20,372 bases of DNA, taken from NCBI GenBank assembly GCA_045612925.1, contig JAZKZX010000033.1:1-20372 (forward strand), in the 5' to 3' direction. This document shows, piece after piece, positions 1 through 8,313 of this stretch. The stretch is from UBA1189 sp045612925. GTDB lineage: Bacteria; Bacteroidota; Bacteroidia; Bacteroidales; Bacteroidaceae. Position 1 is the first letter of the stretch. Each line of letters starts with the position of its first letter. The notes beneath the pieces are model-generated. The model was not told the origin of the DNA, ran no database searches, and worked only from the letters and a program-made list of their open reading frames with translations. The position numbers and the translations under genes are program-made.

Positions 1-275
1 CAGCATCAAACTCGACGATTGTAAAGTAATTATAGGATTAAGGATTTAACCAGTCAACCCAGTATAGGAATAAGACAAAATCGTGTAAACCTCGTGTAGG
101 AATAAACAAAAAAACTGACAACCTAAATTAGGAAACTACACTTTTTTCAAATCAAATACAGTCAATAAAATCATTGAAAGGCTCCAATAAAATTATCAGA
201 CAAAGAGATTTTTTTCAGTGCAAGGCTCCATTTTTTACGGTACATGCATGCAAGAGATTTTCTATATACATGCAA
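1..275. other. Gene-free AT-rich spacer at the left edge
   Basis: I see no credible coding region here. The stretch is AT-rich and has weak repetition: three variants of a TAGGAnTAA motif near 34, 65 and 98, roughly 31-33 bases apart, and a 9-base direct repeat AAGGCTCCA at 178-186 and 222-230. An 11-base palindrome CCTAAATTAGG sits at 122-132. None of these allows a functional call. The stretch may be the 3' flank or upstream region of a gene beyond the window edge. Confidence 0.5.
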
Positions 276-308
276 CAAAAAAAGAGGATGTGCGCGCACA
301 TCCTCTTT
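276..308 (-). terminator. Rho-independent terminator of prfC
   Basis: A perfect 28-base palindrome (281-308; half-site AAAGAGGATGTGCG) lies 20 bases beyond the prfC stop codon. On the minus strand it is followed by a T-run, seen as A-run 277-283 on the plus strand. This is the classical stem plus T-tract layout, placed correctly for the minus-strand gene. Confidence 0.88.
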
Positions 309-328
309 GTCTATCTATGCTTGACTCT

Positions 329-1894
329 TTAGAACTCGCTGGTGAAGTGGAAGCGGATATTCTTGAAGTCTATCTGCGCCATCTGCAGCACATAGCCGCT
401 ATCAGCAAGGAACACATCGCGTCCCTCGATATCTTTAGCCATGAACTGGTACTTGCGTTTCTTGAAGGCTTCGAGCTCGGCGGGGTCATCGCTCTCAATC
501 CAGCATGCCTTATAAAGGCTCACAGGCTCCCAACGACACTTGGCATTGTACTCATTCTCCAGACGATATTGGATAACCTCGAACTGCAGCTGACCTACAG
601 TACCGATAATCTTACGGCCATTGAACTGGTTCACGAAGAGCTGCGCCACACCTTCACCCATGAGCTGGTCGATACCCTTGGCCAACTGCTTGGTCTTCAT
701 AGGATCGGCATTCTCGATGTACTTGAACATCTCGGGCGAGAATGAGGGCAGGCCCTTGAAGTGGAGCAGTTCGCCCTCGGTGAGCGTATCGCCAATCTTG
801 AAGTTACCGGTGTCGGGCAAACCGATGATATCGCCAGGATACGCCACATCGATGGTGCTCTTGCGCTGTGCCATAAACTGGGTGGGCGAAGAGAAACGCA
901 TGGTCTTACCTGAACGGATATGCAGGTAGGGGGCATTGCGCACAAACTTACCCGAGCACACCTTACAGAAGGCTACACACGAGCGGTGGTTGGGGTCGAT
1001 ATTGGCGGTAATCTTGAAGATGAATCCGGTAAACTTCTCCTCAGCAGGCACCACCTCGCGCTCTACAGCAGCTGTGGGGCGTGGGCTGGGAGCAATCTCC
1101 ACGAAGCAGTCGAGCAACTCCTTCACACCGAAATTGTTGAGCGCCGAACCGAAGAATACGGGAGCTACGGTAGCAGAGAGGTAATCCTCTACATTGAACT
1201 CAGGATATACACCCTCGATGAGCTCAAGGTCGGCACGGAGCTTCTCGGCCTGAGCCACACCAATATTCTCTTCCAGCTCGCTGCTGGTGATATCAATCTC
1301 CTTCTTCTCGGTCACCGTCTGCTTGCTCGGAGTATAGAGGTCAAACTTCTGCTCATACCTATTATATACACCCTTGAAGCGAGCGCCCTGATCGATAGGC
1401 CAGCTCAAGGGGAGCACGCTGATCTTCAACTCATCCTCCAACTCGTCGAGCAACTCGAAGGGGTCGCGACCCTCGCGGTCCATCTTGTTGACATAGATGA
1501 TTACCGGTGTGTTGCGCATGCGGCACACCTCCATCAGCTTACGGGTCTGGGTCTCCACACCCTTCGCACTATCCACCACGATGATAACGCTATCTACCGC
1601 AGTCAGTGTACGGAAAGTATCTTCAGCAAAGTCCTGGTGACCCGGAGTATCGAGGATGTTCACCTTGTAGTCCTTGTAGTCAAACTCCATCACCGAGGTA
1701 GTCACCGAGATACCGCGTTGCTTCTCGATTTCCATCCAGTCAGATGTAGCACTCTTCTTAATCTTGTTTGACTTTACGGCACCAGCCACCTGAATCTGAC
1801 CTCCGAAGAGGAGGAGCTTCTCAGTCAAGGTTGTCTTACCAGCATCAGGGTGCGAAATAATCGCAAAAGTTCGTCTTCTTTCTATTTCGTTCAT
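329..1894 (-). CDS. prfC: Peptide chain release factor 3 (RF3)
   Basis: RF3 is a cytosolic translational GTPase that removes RF1 or RF2 from the ribosome after peptide release. The 521-residue length is normal for the family. All G motifs are visible: SHPDAGKT at residues 14-21 (P-loop), QRGI at 59-62 (switch I region), DTPGH at 82-86 and NKMD at 136-139. The long insertion between P-loop and QRGI (QVAGAVKSNKIKKSATSDW) and the FMAQRKST and GQLQFEV segments in domains II-III distinguish RF3 from EF-G and LepA. The ATG at 1894 starts directly at MNEIERRRTFAIISHPDAGK, the standard RF3 beginning. A TACCTTTG box lies 33 bases upstream and a strong terminator follows, so it is probably monocistronic. 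No defects are seen. Confidence 0.96.
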   Translation of the reverse strand: MNEIERRRTFAIISHPDAGKTTLTEKLLLFGGQIQVAGAVKSNKIKKSATSDWMEIEKQRGISVTTSVMEFDYKDYKVNILDTPGHQDFAEDTFRTLTAVDSVIIVVDSAKGVETQTRKLMEVCRMRNTPVIIYVNKMDREGRDPFELLDELEDELKISVLPLSWPIDQGARFKGVYNRYEQKFDLYTPSKQTVTEKKEIDITSSELEENIGVAQAEKLRADLELIEGVYPEFNVEDYLSATVAPVFFGSALNNFGVKELLDCFVEIAPSPRPTAAVEREVVPAEEKFTGFIFKITANIDPNHRSCVAFCKVCSGKFVRNAPYLHIRSGKTMRFSSPTQFMAQRKSTIDVAYPGDIIGLPDTGNFKIGDTLTEGELLHFKGLPSFSPEMFKYIENADPMKTKQLAKGIDQLMGEGVAQLFVNQFNGRKIIGTVGQLQFEVIQYRLENEYNAKCRWEPVSLYKACWIESDDPAELEAFKKRKYQFMAKDIEGRDVFLADSGYVLQMAQIDFKNIRFHFTSEF

Positions 1895-1926
1895 AAGTGT
1901 CTATAGTGTCAAATACGCACAAAGTG

Positions 1927-1934
1927 CAAAGGTA
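1927..1934 (-). promoter_or_regulatory. Bacteroidetes -7 box upstream of prfC
   Basis: Minus-strand TACCTTTG matches the Bacteroidetes -7 consensus TAnnTTTG. It implies a 5' leader of about 28 bases for prfC. I see no convincing TTTG -33 element at the expected 19-20 base distance, so the call rests on the -7 box and its position. Confidence 0.55.
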
Positions 1935-2015
1935 GTCATTTTTGCTGAAATACGAGACACGAAGGGCTGACTAATTTTCAAAGGTGCCATAAAAAGCCTC
2001 CACAGGTGCAATCAG

Positions 2016-2055
2016 AAAAAATCGCAGGTCCGATGAAACTAACACGAACCTGCGA
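2016..2055 (-). terminator. Probable terminator for the helicase transcript
   Basis: TCGCAGGT (2022-2029) pairs perfectly with ACCTGCGA (2048-2055) across an 18-base loop. On the minus strand the stem is followed by six T (A-run 2016-2021). It lies about 205 bases past the dbpA stop codon. If it is the real terminator, the mRNA has a long 3' untranslated region that includes the 2194-2235 hairpin. The large loop lowers confidence. Confidence 0.55.
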
Positions 2056-2193
2056 AAATATATGCCTACTTATCACCCTACTATTACTATCCGTATGTAC
2101 TGAAAATATCTACAGAAAAGCCACCCGAGCAGGTTGGATGAATGTACAATCTTACAACCGTAAATGCTTCAAAAATACGACATCTACATACTG

Positions 2194-2235
2194 GTATTAT
2201 TGTACGAATTTACAACACATGAAGTACAATAATAC
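2194..2235. repeat. Perfect 12-bp inverted repeat in non-coding DNA
   Basis: GTATTATTGTAC (2194-2205) and GTACAATAATAC (2224-2235) are perfect inverted copies around an 18-base spacer. Each arm contains GTACAA or its complement, which also occurs at 2144-2149. No T-run follows on either strand, so it does not look like a terminator. It could be a regulator binding site or a structured 3' untranslated element. Confidence 0.6.
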
Positions 2236-2259
2236 AATGCTACAATAAATACAAAACCG

Positions 2260-3594
2260 TTATTTAGCTATCTCTATACGGGTTTTCATACCCTTAATCT
2301 TCTCTCCAGAGATGAGCGTAAGCAGCTGACGAACCTTGCCACGAGATACCGACACATAGGCATAGTAATCGTGTACATCAATGGGGCCCACATCTTCGCG
2401 TGTGAGACCTCCTTTCTTATAAAGGAATCCCGCGATATCGACCTTGTTGATCTTGTCCTTCTTGCCCTTGCCGACATAGAGTGTTGTCCACTCGGGAGGA
2501 GCGGGACGGCCTACTCGCTCGGGCAATGGATAGTCGGCCACATCTGCGGGGAGATACTCGGGCACGCGCTCTTCGGAATGGAGGATGAGGTACGAGCTAC
2601 CCTCGGCATTCCAACGCGCCGTGCGACCCGTACGGTGTATATATCCCTCTTCGTTAGTGGGAAGATGGTAGTGGATGATGTGGCGCACTTCGGGGATATC
2701 GAGTCCGCGTGCAGCAAGGTCGGTACTGATGAGCACATTGCTGCTACCGCAGCGGAACTTATAGAGGGCACGCTCGCGCACCTCCTGCTCCATGCCACCA
2801 TGGTAGGCCTCAAAGTAGAGCTTCTGCTCGCGCAGGTAGCCCCCCACTCTATCTACCGACTCACGGTGATTGCAGAAGACGATGGCCTGTCCGCCATCGA
2901 GCGTACACAACAATTTATATAGGGTATGCAACTTATCCTTGCTCTCTGAATGCACCACATAGGTGTGTACCTTATCTTCGACTGCAGCAGTAGAGAGGTA
3001 GTCGAGCTTCACAGCACGATGCATGGCCGTGAAGGCGGGCAGCTCATCCATATCGGTAGCTGATGTCAGGTAGCGGTGCTTCACGGCAGGCAGCTTATCG
3101 ACCACCTGCTGCATCTCGCCCTGGAATCCCAGCTCCAAACACTTGTCAAACTCATCGACAACAAGCGTGGTGATGGTAGAGGCATCGATATTCCCCTTCT
3201 CCAGATGGTCGTTCAGACGACCAGGCGTACCGATAATGACCGCGGGCTGCACACCGCGCATCGTGCGGTGCTCATCCATGGCAGCACGACCACCATACAC
3301 GCTCATCGCCTTCCACGGCAGACTCATATTCTTGAGTACTGTCTCGATCTGTAGCGCCAACTCACGCGAGGGCACTATCACCATAGCCTGCACGCAGGCA
3401 GCCCCCTGCCTCAACCGCTCGATAAGCGGAAGCAGATACGCCAAAGTCTTACCCGTACCCGTAGGAGAGAGGAGTATCACATCGTTCTTCTCGCGAGCTG
3501 CTTGCAGCGCAGCCTCTTGCATGGGGGTGAGCGAAGTTATCGTAAGCTTCTCCAACGCACGGCATTGGCATTCATTCAGTTGTAGGTGTGTCAT
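2260..3594 (-). CDS. dbpA: DEAD-box ATP-dependent RNA helicase, DbpA-like
   Basis: This is a cytosolic RNA helicase, probably acting in 23S rRNA or ribosome assembly if it is a true DbpA orthologue. Motifs in order: a Q-motif region near residues 20-28 (SLTPMQEAAL), SPTGTGKT 43-50, PSRELALQ, TPGRL, DEFD 147-150, TSAT 177-180, STDLAARGLDIPEV and HRTGRTAR. The C-terminal part, from about residue 370, matches the DbpA RNA-binding fold (VDIAGFLYKKGGLTREDVG ... IKGMKTRIEI), which in E. coli DbpA recognises hairpin 92 of 23S rRNA. Motif II reads DEFD instead of DEAD; the Asp-Glu pair needed for Mg-ATP is intact. At 444 residues it is close to E. coli DbpA in length. The gene is divergent from the DUF4922-SpoIID gene. 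The name dbpA rests on the C-terminal domain. Confidence 0.88.
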   Translation of the reverse strand: MTHLQLNECQCRALEKLTITSLTPMQEAALQAAREKNDVILLSPTGTGKTLAYLLPLIERLRQGAACVQAMVIVPSRELALQIETVLKNMSLPWKAMSVYGGRAAMDEHRTMRGVQPAVIIGTPGRLNDHLEKGNIDASTITTLVVDEFDKCLELGFQGEMQQVVDKLPAVKHRYLTSATDMDELPAFTAMHRAVKLDYLSTAAVEDKVHTYVVHSESKDKLHTLYKLLCTLDGGQAIVFCNHRESVDRVGGYLREQKLYFEAYHGGMEQEVRERALYKFRCGSSNVLISTDLAARGLDIPEVRHIIHYHLPTNEEGYIHRTGRTARWNAEGSSYLILHSEERVPEYLPADVADYPLPERVGRPAPPEWTTLYVGKGKKDKINKVDIAGFLYKKGGLTREDVGPIDVHDYYAYVSVSRGKVRQLLTLISGEKIKGMKTRIEIAK

Positions 3595-3652
3595 AGCGCC
3601 TGTCTTGATAACAAATGATGAGTTTTTAATGTCGGCATTCCAAAGGCCAGCA

Positions 3653-3660
3653 CAAAAGTA
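3653..3660 (-). promoter_or_regulatory. Bacteroidetes -7 box upstream of dbpA-like gene
   Basis: Minus-strand TACTTTTG fits TAnnTTTG and lies 58 bases upstream of the ATG at 3594. No clear TTTG -33 partner is visible. It is back-to-back with the plus-strand box at 3744-3751. Confidence 0.5.
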
Positions 3661-3743
3661 ATGAATTGTTTGAGATTATGAAAATCCACCGTAATAAAAT
3701 ATGGATAATGGACCGCGCACTTTCAACAAAGATTTTTTTTGCG

Positions 3744-3751
3744 TAATTTTG
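3744..3751 (+). promoter_or_regulatory. Bacteroidetes -7 box for the DUF4922-SpoIID gene
   Basis: TAATTTTG fits the TAnnTTTG consensus. It lies 20 bases before the ATG at 3772, giving a short leader. Its position also argues that the in-frame TTG at 3739 is not the start codon, because that codon would lie inside or upstream of the promoter box. Confidence 0.6.
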
Positions 3752-3771
3752 CAGTGCAGAAAAGTTCAGCT

Positions 3772-6477
3772 ATGGATATTTCGTTAGAAACATTCTTCGA
3801 ATCACAGTTACAGGAGTGGCCCACGGCACACCAGAACCACGAGGCGCTGACTCGGGTGTGGTGCCGCGAGTTGGCATCGGCCAAGCTACCCATCCCCCTC
3901 CGCGTACAGTGCAACCCCGCACGCATCGTCTCTACGGGGGCAAGCATAGACAAGGCGAGCATCGCTGCACGCCCCTGCTTCCTCTGCGCCCAAAATCGTC
4001 CCGAAGAGCAGCACAGCCTCGACCTCAACGACAACTTCGAGTGGTTGGTAAACCCCTTTCCCATATTACCCAACCATTATACCATAGCCGCAAAGCAACA
4101 TCGCCCGCAGTGTTTCCTCGACGCCTACGACGCCATGCTACAAGCAATAAAAACACTTCCCGAAGGATATATCGTATTCTATAATGGTCCCAAGTGCGGT
4201 GCTTCGGCTCCCGACCATCTACATCTGCAGGCAGGTGACGCTGCAAACATCCCATTGGTTAAGTATGCCCAAACGATAACATCGGAGGGTAATCTGCAGG
4301 TGATATCACCATTCGGATATTTGGTATACCTAATCCACGACACCGAGAACACCGATACCTTCAGACAAGTATACGAGCAGCTCCCCATTCCTCAAGATGA
4401 ATATGAGCCATACATGAACATCGTGGCTTACCGCAAAGGAAAGAAGGTGTCTCTACTCATCATCCCCCGCCGCGCACACCGTCCCCAGTGCTACAGCGCT
4501 GAAGGCGAAGCGAAATACCTCATCAGCCCAGGCACCTTGGATATGTGCGGCCTCATCATTACCCCTCGTAGCGAAGACTATGAGCGCCTGACTGCTACCC
4601 AAGCGGCAGACATACTCTGCGAAGTAGGCGTACGCACCGAGCCTACAATCGATGTGGGTATCATGCAAGGGAAGGAGATCAAATTTACGATACATGAGGC
4701 CTCCCCCCTGCCCCTCCCAAGGAGGGGTGACTCGGACACCACAGAGCCCCCCTCACCTACTCTACGACCGGGTACATACTGCGCATCCATAAAAGAGGGC
4801 AAAGACACAGAAGAATCCTATATTACAATAAAAGGAGAAGACGCAGAACATATCATAGAGGGAACATCAATTGAGCTAACCATGATGCCCGTAAGCTCCC
4901 CCTCGGGGGGCCGACACGGAGCATTAGTGTCGGTTGCGACGGCTGAAGCTTTAGCTTCATCAAGGAGTACTGCTTGCAGTTCTTTTGAGGGGGCTTTTAG
5001 CCTCCACGGAGTGACTATCGGCAAGGAGTTTCACTGGCAACAGCAGGAGACACAAACCTTCCAGGGCAAACTCATCCTACGCATCATTGATGGCGAACTG
5101 CATGCCATAAACCGCATCGCCATCGAAGACTACCTCACGAGCGTTATCGCCTCGGAGATGAGCGGCACCTCATCCATCGAACTCCTCAAAGCCCACGCCG
5201 TCATCTCACGCAGTTGGCTGCTGGCACAGATAAAAGAGGCCCCCTCAACTCCCCCCGAGGGGGAGCTCACCGACATCGCGGCCAGCATCACTCAACCACT
5301 GGACAGATACCAAACCGCCCACCCCAACACATACCTATTGCTTAAGGAGCTGGCCAAGCAACACAAGCAAATACCCACAGAAGCCGAGAGATGCCTATGG
5401 GAGATGCTGCGAAACAAGAATTTGGGCAAGAAGTTCCGCCGACAACATATTATTGGAGAATTTATCGTAGATTTTGTCTGCATGGAAGACCAATTAGTTA
5501 TTGAGGTCGATGGGGCATATCACAAGAATCGCCAGCAAGAAATCGAAGATAAGCTGCGCGAGAATATCCTAAAAGAATACGGATACCAAATACTGCGTTT
5601 TACCAACGAAGAGGTTATCAACAATCCCGACGCAGTCATTGAACGAATAAAGGCACATATGACCGCGAGGTCTGAAAGCTCCCCCTCGGGGGGAGTTGAG
5701 GGGGCTTCCCATATTAAATGGTACGACCGCGAAGCGCATACTCACTTTGATGTATGTGCCGACGACCATTGTCAGCGCTATCAGGGAGTGCACCGCAAGA
5801 TTACCGCACAAGTGCACGAGGCTATCCGTGCCACGCGAGGCATCGTACTCAGCTACGAAGGCGAGGTATGCGGTGCACGATTCAGCAAGTGTTGCGGAGG
5901 CATCACCGAGCTCTACGAGAGTTGCTGGGACGACACGCCACATCCCTACTTATCCGTGGTGCACGACCCCTTCTGCAACACCGATGACCCAAAGATACTC
6001 TCTGAGGTACTGAACCACTACGACCAAGGTACCGACTTCTACCGATGGACCGTAGAGTACACCCAGGAGGAGTTGTCCGAACTGGTGCGCCGCCGTGGCG
6101 GATTTGACTATGGCGACATCGTCGACCTCATCCCCATCGAGCGCGGTCCTTCAGGACGCATCGTGCGACTACAAATCGTAGGCACCAAAGCCACACGCAT
6201 CATCGGCAAGGAACTGGAGATACGCCGCACCCTGTCAGAAACCCATCTATACAGCAGCGCGTTTGAGGTGGAGAAAAGAGGCGCCTCATTCATTCTCCAC
6301 GGCTCAGGCTGGGGACATGGCGTAGGGTTATGCCAGATAGGAGCAGCAGTGATGGGTGCCCAAGGATATAAGTTTGACGAGATATTGCACCACTACTACC
6401 CCAACGCGGAGCTTACGGAGTGGTATATTGACACCAATAACCTGCAATGCTCTTCCGAAGTGACTGTCAGTACATGA
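3772..6477 (+). CDS. DUF4922-SpoIID fusion protein carrying an internal DUF559 domain
   Basis: This is a 901-residue protein counted from the ATG at 3772 (MDISLETFF). The N-terminal third is DUF4922, a HIT/GalT-like nucleotidyltransferase or phosphorylase fold: a C69-F-L-C72 pair and an H149-L-H151-L-Q153 motif resembling the catalytic HxHxQ of those enzymes. The C-terminal part is a SpoIID/LytB domain, a family that includes peptidoglycan lytic transglycosylases: SVIASEMS with candidate catalytic Glu462, AHAVISRSW, the FDVCADDHCQRYQG segment and GWGHGVG at 846-852. The SpoIID domain is split at residue 490 by a 156-codon element encoding a DUF559 nuclease-like domain and resumes near HIKWYDREAH at about 650. 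Linker insertions lie near residues 310-330 and 375-408. I see no signal peptide, so location is unclear. SpoIID function may be impaired by the insertion. The DUF4922-SpoIID pairing recurs in Bacteroidales; the insertions look local. Confidence 0.87.
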   Translation: MDISLETFFESQLQEWPTAHQNHEALTRVWCRELASAKLPIPLRVQCNPARIVSTGASIDKASIAARPCFLCAQNRPEEQHSLDLNDNFEWLVNPFPILPNHYTIAAKQHRPQCFLDAYDAMLQAIKTLPEGYIVFYNGPKCGASAPDHLHLQAGDAANIPLVKYAQTITSEGNLQVISPFGYLVYLIHDTENTDTFRQVYEQLPIPQDEYEPYMNIVAYRKGKKVSLLIIPRRAHRPQCYSAEGEAKYLISPGTLDMCGLIITPRSEDYERLTATQAADILCEVGVRTEPTIDVGIMQGKEIKFTIHEASPLPLPRRGDSDTTEPPSPTLRPGTYCASIKEGKDTEESYITIKGEDAEHIIEGTSIELTMMPVSSPSGGRHGALVSVATAEALASSRSTACSSFEGAFSLHGVTIGKEFHWQQQETQTFQGKLILRIIDGELHAINRIAIEDYLTSVIASEMSGTSSIELLKAHAVISRSWLLAQIKEAPSTPPEGELTDIAASITQPLDRYQTAHPNTYLLLKELAKQHKQIPTEAERCLWEMLRNKNLGKKFRRQHIIGEFIVDFVCMEDQLVIEVDGAYHKNRQQEIEDKLRENILKEYGYQILRFTNEEVINNPDAVIERIKAHMTARSESSPSGGVEGASHIKWYDREAHTHFDVCADDHCQRYQGVHRKITAQVHEAIRATRGIVLSYEGEVCGARFSKCCGGITELYESCWDDTPHPYLSVVHDPFCNTDDPKILSEVLNHYDQGTDFYRWTVEYTQEELSELVRRRGGFDYGDIVDLIPIERGPSGRIVRLQIVGTKATRIIGKELEIRRTLSETHLYSSAFEVEKRGASFILHGSGWGHGVGLCQIGAAVMGAQGYKFDEILHHYYPNAELTEWYIDTNNLQCSSEVTVST
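4700..4760 (+). repeat. GC-rich palindromic insertion A, in-frame
   Basis: A C-rich run leads into a 7-bp hairpin, CCCCTCC-CAA-GGAGGGG (4711-4727). A second C-rich tract, GAGCCCCCCTCACCTACTC (4744-4762), resembles the outer end of the 29-bp repeat at 5239. It encodes a low-complexity segment (HEASPLPLPRRGDSDTTEPP) between the two conserved domains of the host protein. It is a diverged member of the same repeat type, so its boundaries are approximate. Confidence 0.55.
4894..4994 (+). repeat. Palindromic insertion B, split by a 74-bp hairpin segment
   Basis: AGCTCCCCCTCGGGGGG (4894-4910) is identical to the first 17 bases of the right arm of the DUF559 element (5677-5693). TTGAGGGGGC (4985-4994) is identical to its last 10 bases (5696-5705). 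Between them lies a 74-base segment with three hairpins: CCGACAC/GTGTCGG (4911-4933), TGAAGCT/AGCTTCA (4944-4959) and ACTGC/GCAGT (4969-4980). This is what insertion of a second small element into an existing repeat copy would look like. The reading frame stays open throughout. Confidence 0.72.
5239..5267 (+). repeat. Left 29-bp terminal inverted repeat of the DUF559 element
   Basis: These 29 bases are the exact reverse complement of 5677-5705. The arm is itself partly palindromic (CTCCCCCCGAGGGGGAG core). It encodes APSTPPEGEL in the host frame without a stop codon. Confidence 0.95.
5677..5705 (-). repeat. Right 29-bp terminal inverted repeat of the DUF559 element
   Basis: This arm is the exact inverted copy of 5239-5267. 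It is translated as SSPSGGVEGA in the host frame. Parts of it recur at 4894-4910 and 4985-4994. Confidence 0.95.
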
Positions 6478-6520
6478 AAAACACTATGGCCATGAGGAAG
6501 GCATTGTAGGCCCTTATAAA

Positions 6521-6575
6521 GGGGAGAAACCTCTCCCCCGACCTCTCCCGAAGAGAGCGAGCTTGCAGACATCGC
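6521..6575 (+). repeat. Decayed intergenic copy of the C-rich repeat
   Basis: GGGGAGA-AACC-TCTCCCC (6521-6538) and CTCTC-CCGAA-GAGAG (6543-6557) form two small hairpins in the spacer between the SpoIID fusion and the ABC-F gene. Aligned without gaps, 6535-6563 matches the left 29-bp arm at 19 of 29 positions by my count. The following bases share GAGCT-N4-GACATCGC with the inner flank of the DUF559 element (5263-5279 against 6559-6575). It is probably a degenerate fragment of the left end. It could also act as a weak terminator, but no T-run follows. Confidence 0.55.
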
Positions 6576-6614
6576 AAAAGAAAATTAAAAAAACGCATAA
6601 ATCAAACAACTCAG

Positions 6615-8251
<1,637 letters not shown>

Positions 8252-8252
<1 letters not shown>

Positions 8253-8280
8253 AGCCAGGCTGAGTATTCAGCCCGGCTTC
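8252..8280 (+). terminator. Stem-loop at the end of the ABC-F gene
   Basis: AAGCCaGGCTGA (8252-8263) pairs with TCAGCCcGGCTT (8268-8279) around GTAT, with one internal mismatch. The stem begins at the last base of the stop codon. No T-tract follows, so it may be a 3' stabilising hairpin or a weak terminator. It lies between convergent genes. Confidence 0.55.
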
Positions 8281-8313
8281 CCGTATGCCCAATCTTGGCC
8301 TACGCTTTGTTCA

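Larger units (their letters stand above)
1935..2259. other. AT-rich spacer with two hairpins, no credible gene
   Basis: This stretch lies between the prfC promoter and the end of the helicase gene. It contains a minus-strand terminator-like hairpin (2016-2055) and a perfect 12-bp inverted repeat (2194-2235). An open frame of 80 codons at 2006-2248 on the plus strand has no ribosome binding site, no recognisable domain and AT-driven composition, so I do not call it. The piece from 2056 to 2259 is probably the 3' untranslated region of the helicase transcript. Confidence 0.55.
5239..5705 (+). mobile_element. DUF559 nuclease element with 29-bp inverted repeats, in-frame in SpoIID
   Basis: This 467-bp unit has perfect 29-bp inverted ends and encodes host residues 490-645. 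The core matches DUF559, a PD-(D/E)XK-type family related to very-short-patch-repair endonucleases: PTEAERCLWEMLRN, KKFRRQHIIGEFIVDFVC (Asp567) and LVIEVDGAYH (Glu578, Asp580), then ILRFTNEEV. In free-standing DUF559 proteins, the segment corresponding to DRYQTAHPNTYLLLKELA lies near the N-terminus. Here it is preceded by a CTG rather than an ATG, and no separate start is evident, so the domain is made only as part of the fusion. Upstream SRSWLLAQIKE and downstream KWYDREAHTHFDVC look like directly adjoining SpoIID sequence. I see no clear target-site duplication. Mobility is inferred, not shown. Confidence 0.8.

Noticed and set aside
218..745. 175-codon plus-strand frame opposite prfC
   Set aside because: It is antisense to a fully conserved gene and also runs through the prfC terminator palindrome; it reflects codon bias of the real gene.
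2006..2248. 80-codon plus-strand frame with a hydrophobic stretch
   Set aside because: It crosses a terminator-like hairpin and an inverted repeat, has no domain and no sensible promoter, and its composition reflects AT-rich spacer DNA.
3739..3771. Upstream TTG as start of the DUF4922-SpoIID gene
   Set aside because: The TTG lies before or within the -7 promoter box at 3744-3751, and the added 11 residues show no family similarity. The ATG at 3772 fits better.
5292..5640. DUF559 as an independently translated gene
   Set aside because: No ATG, GTG or TTG in a fitting position with a promoter box precedes the domain; the start-equivalent codon is CTG. Internal initiation cannot be excluded but is not supported.
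5239..5705. Intein in the SpoIID protein
   Set aside because: There are no Cys/Ser at the N-terminal junction, no HN-C/S/T motif at the C-terminal junction and no splicing blocks; the ends are DNA inverted repeats.
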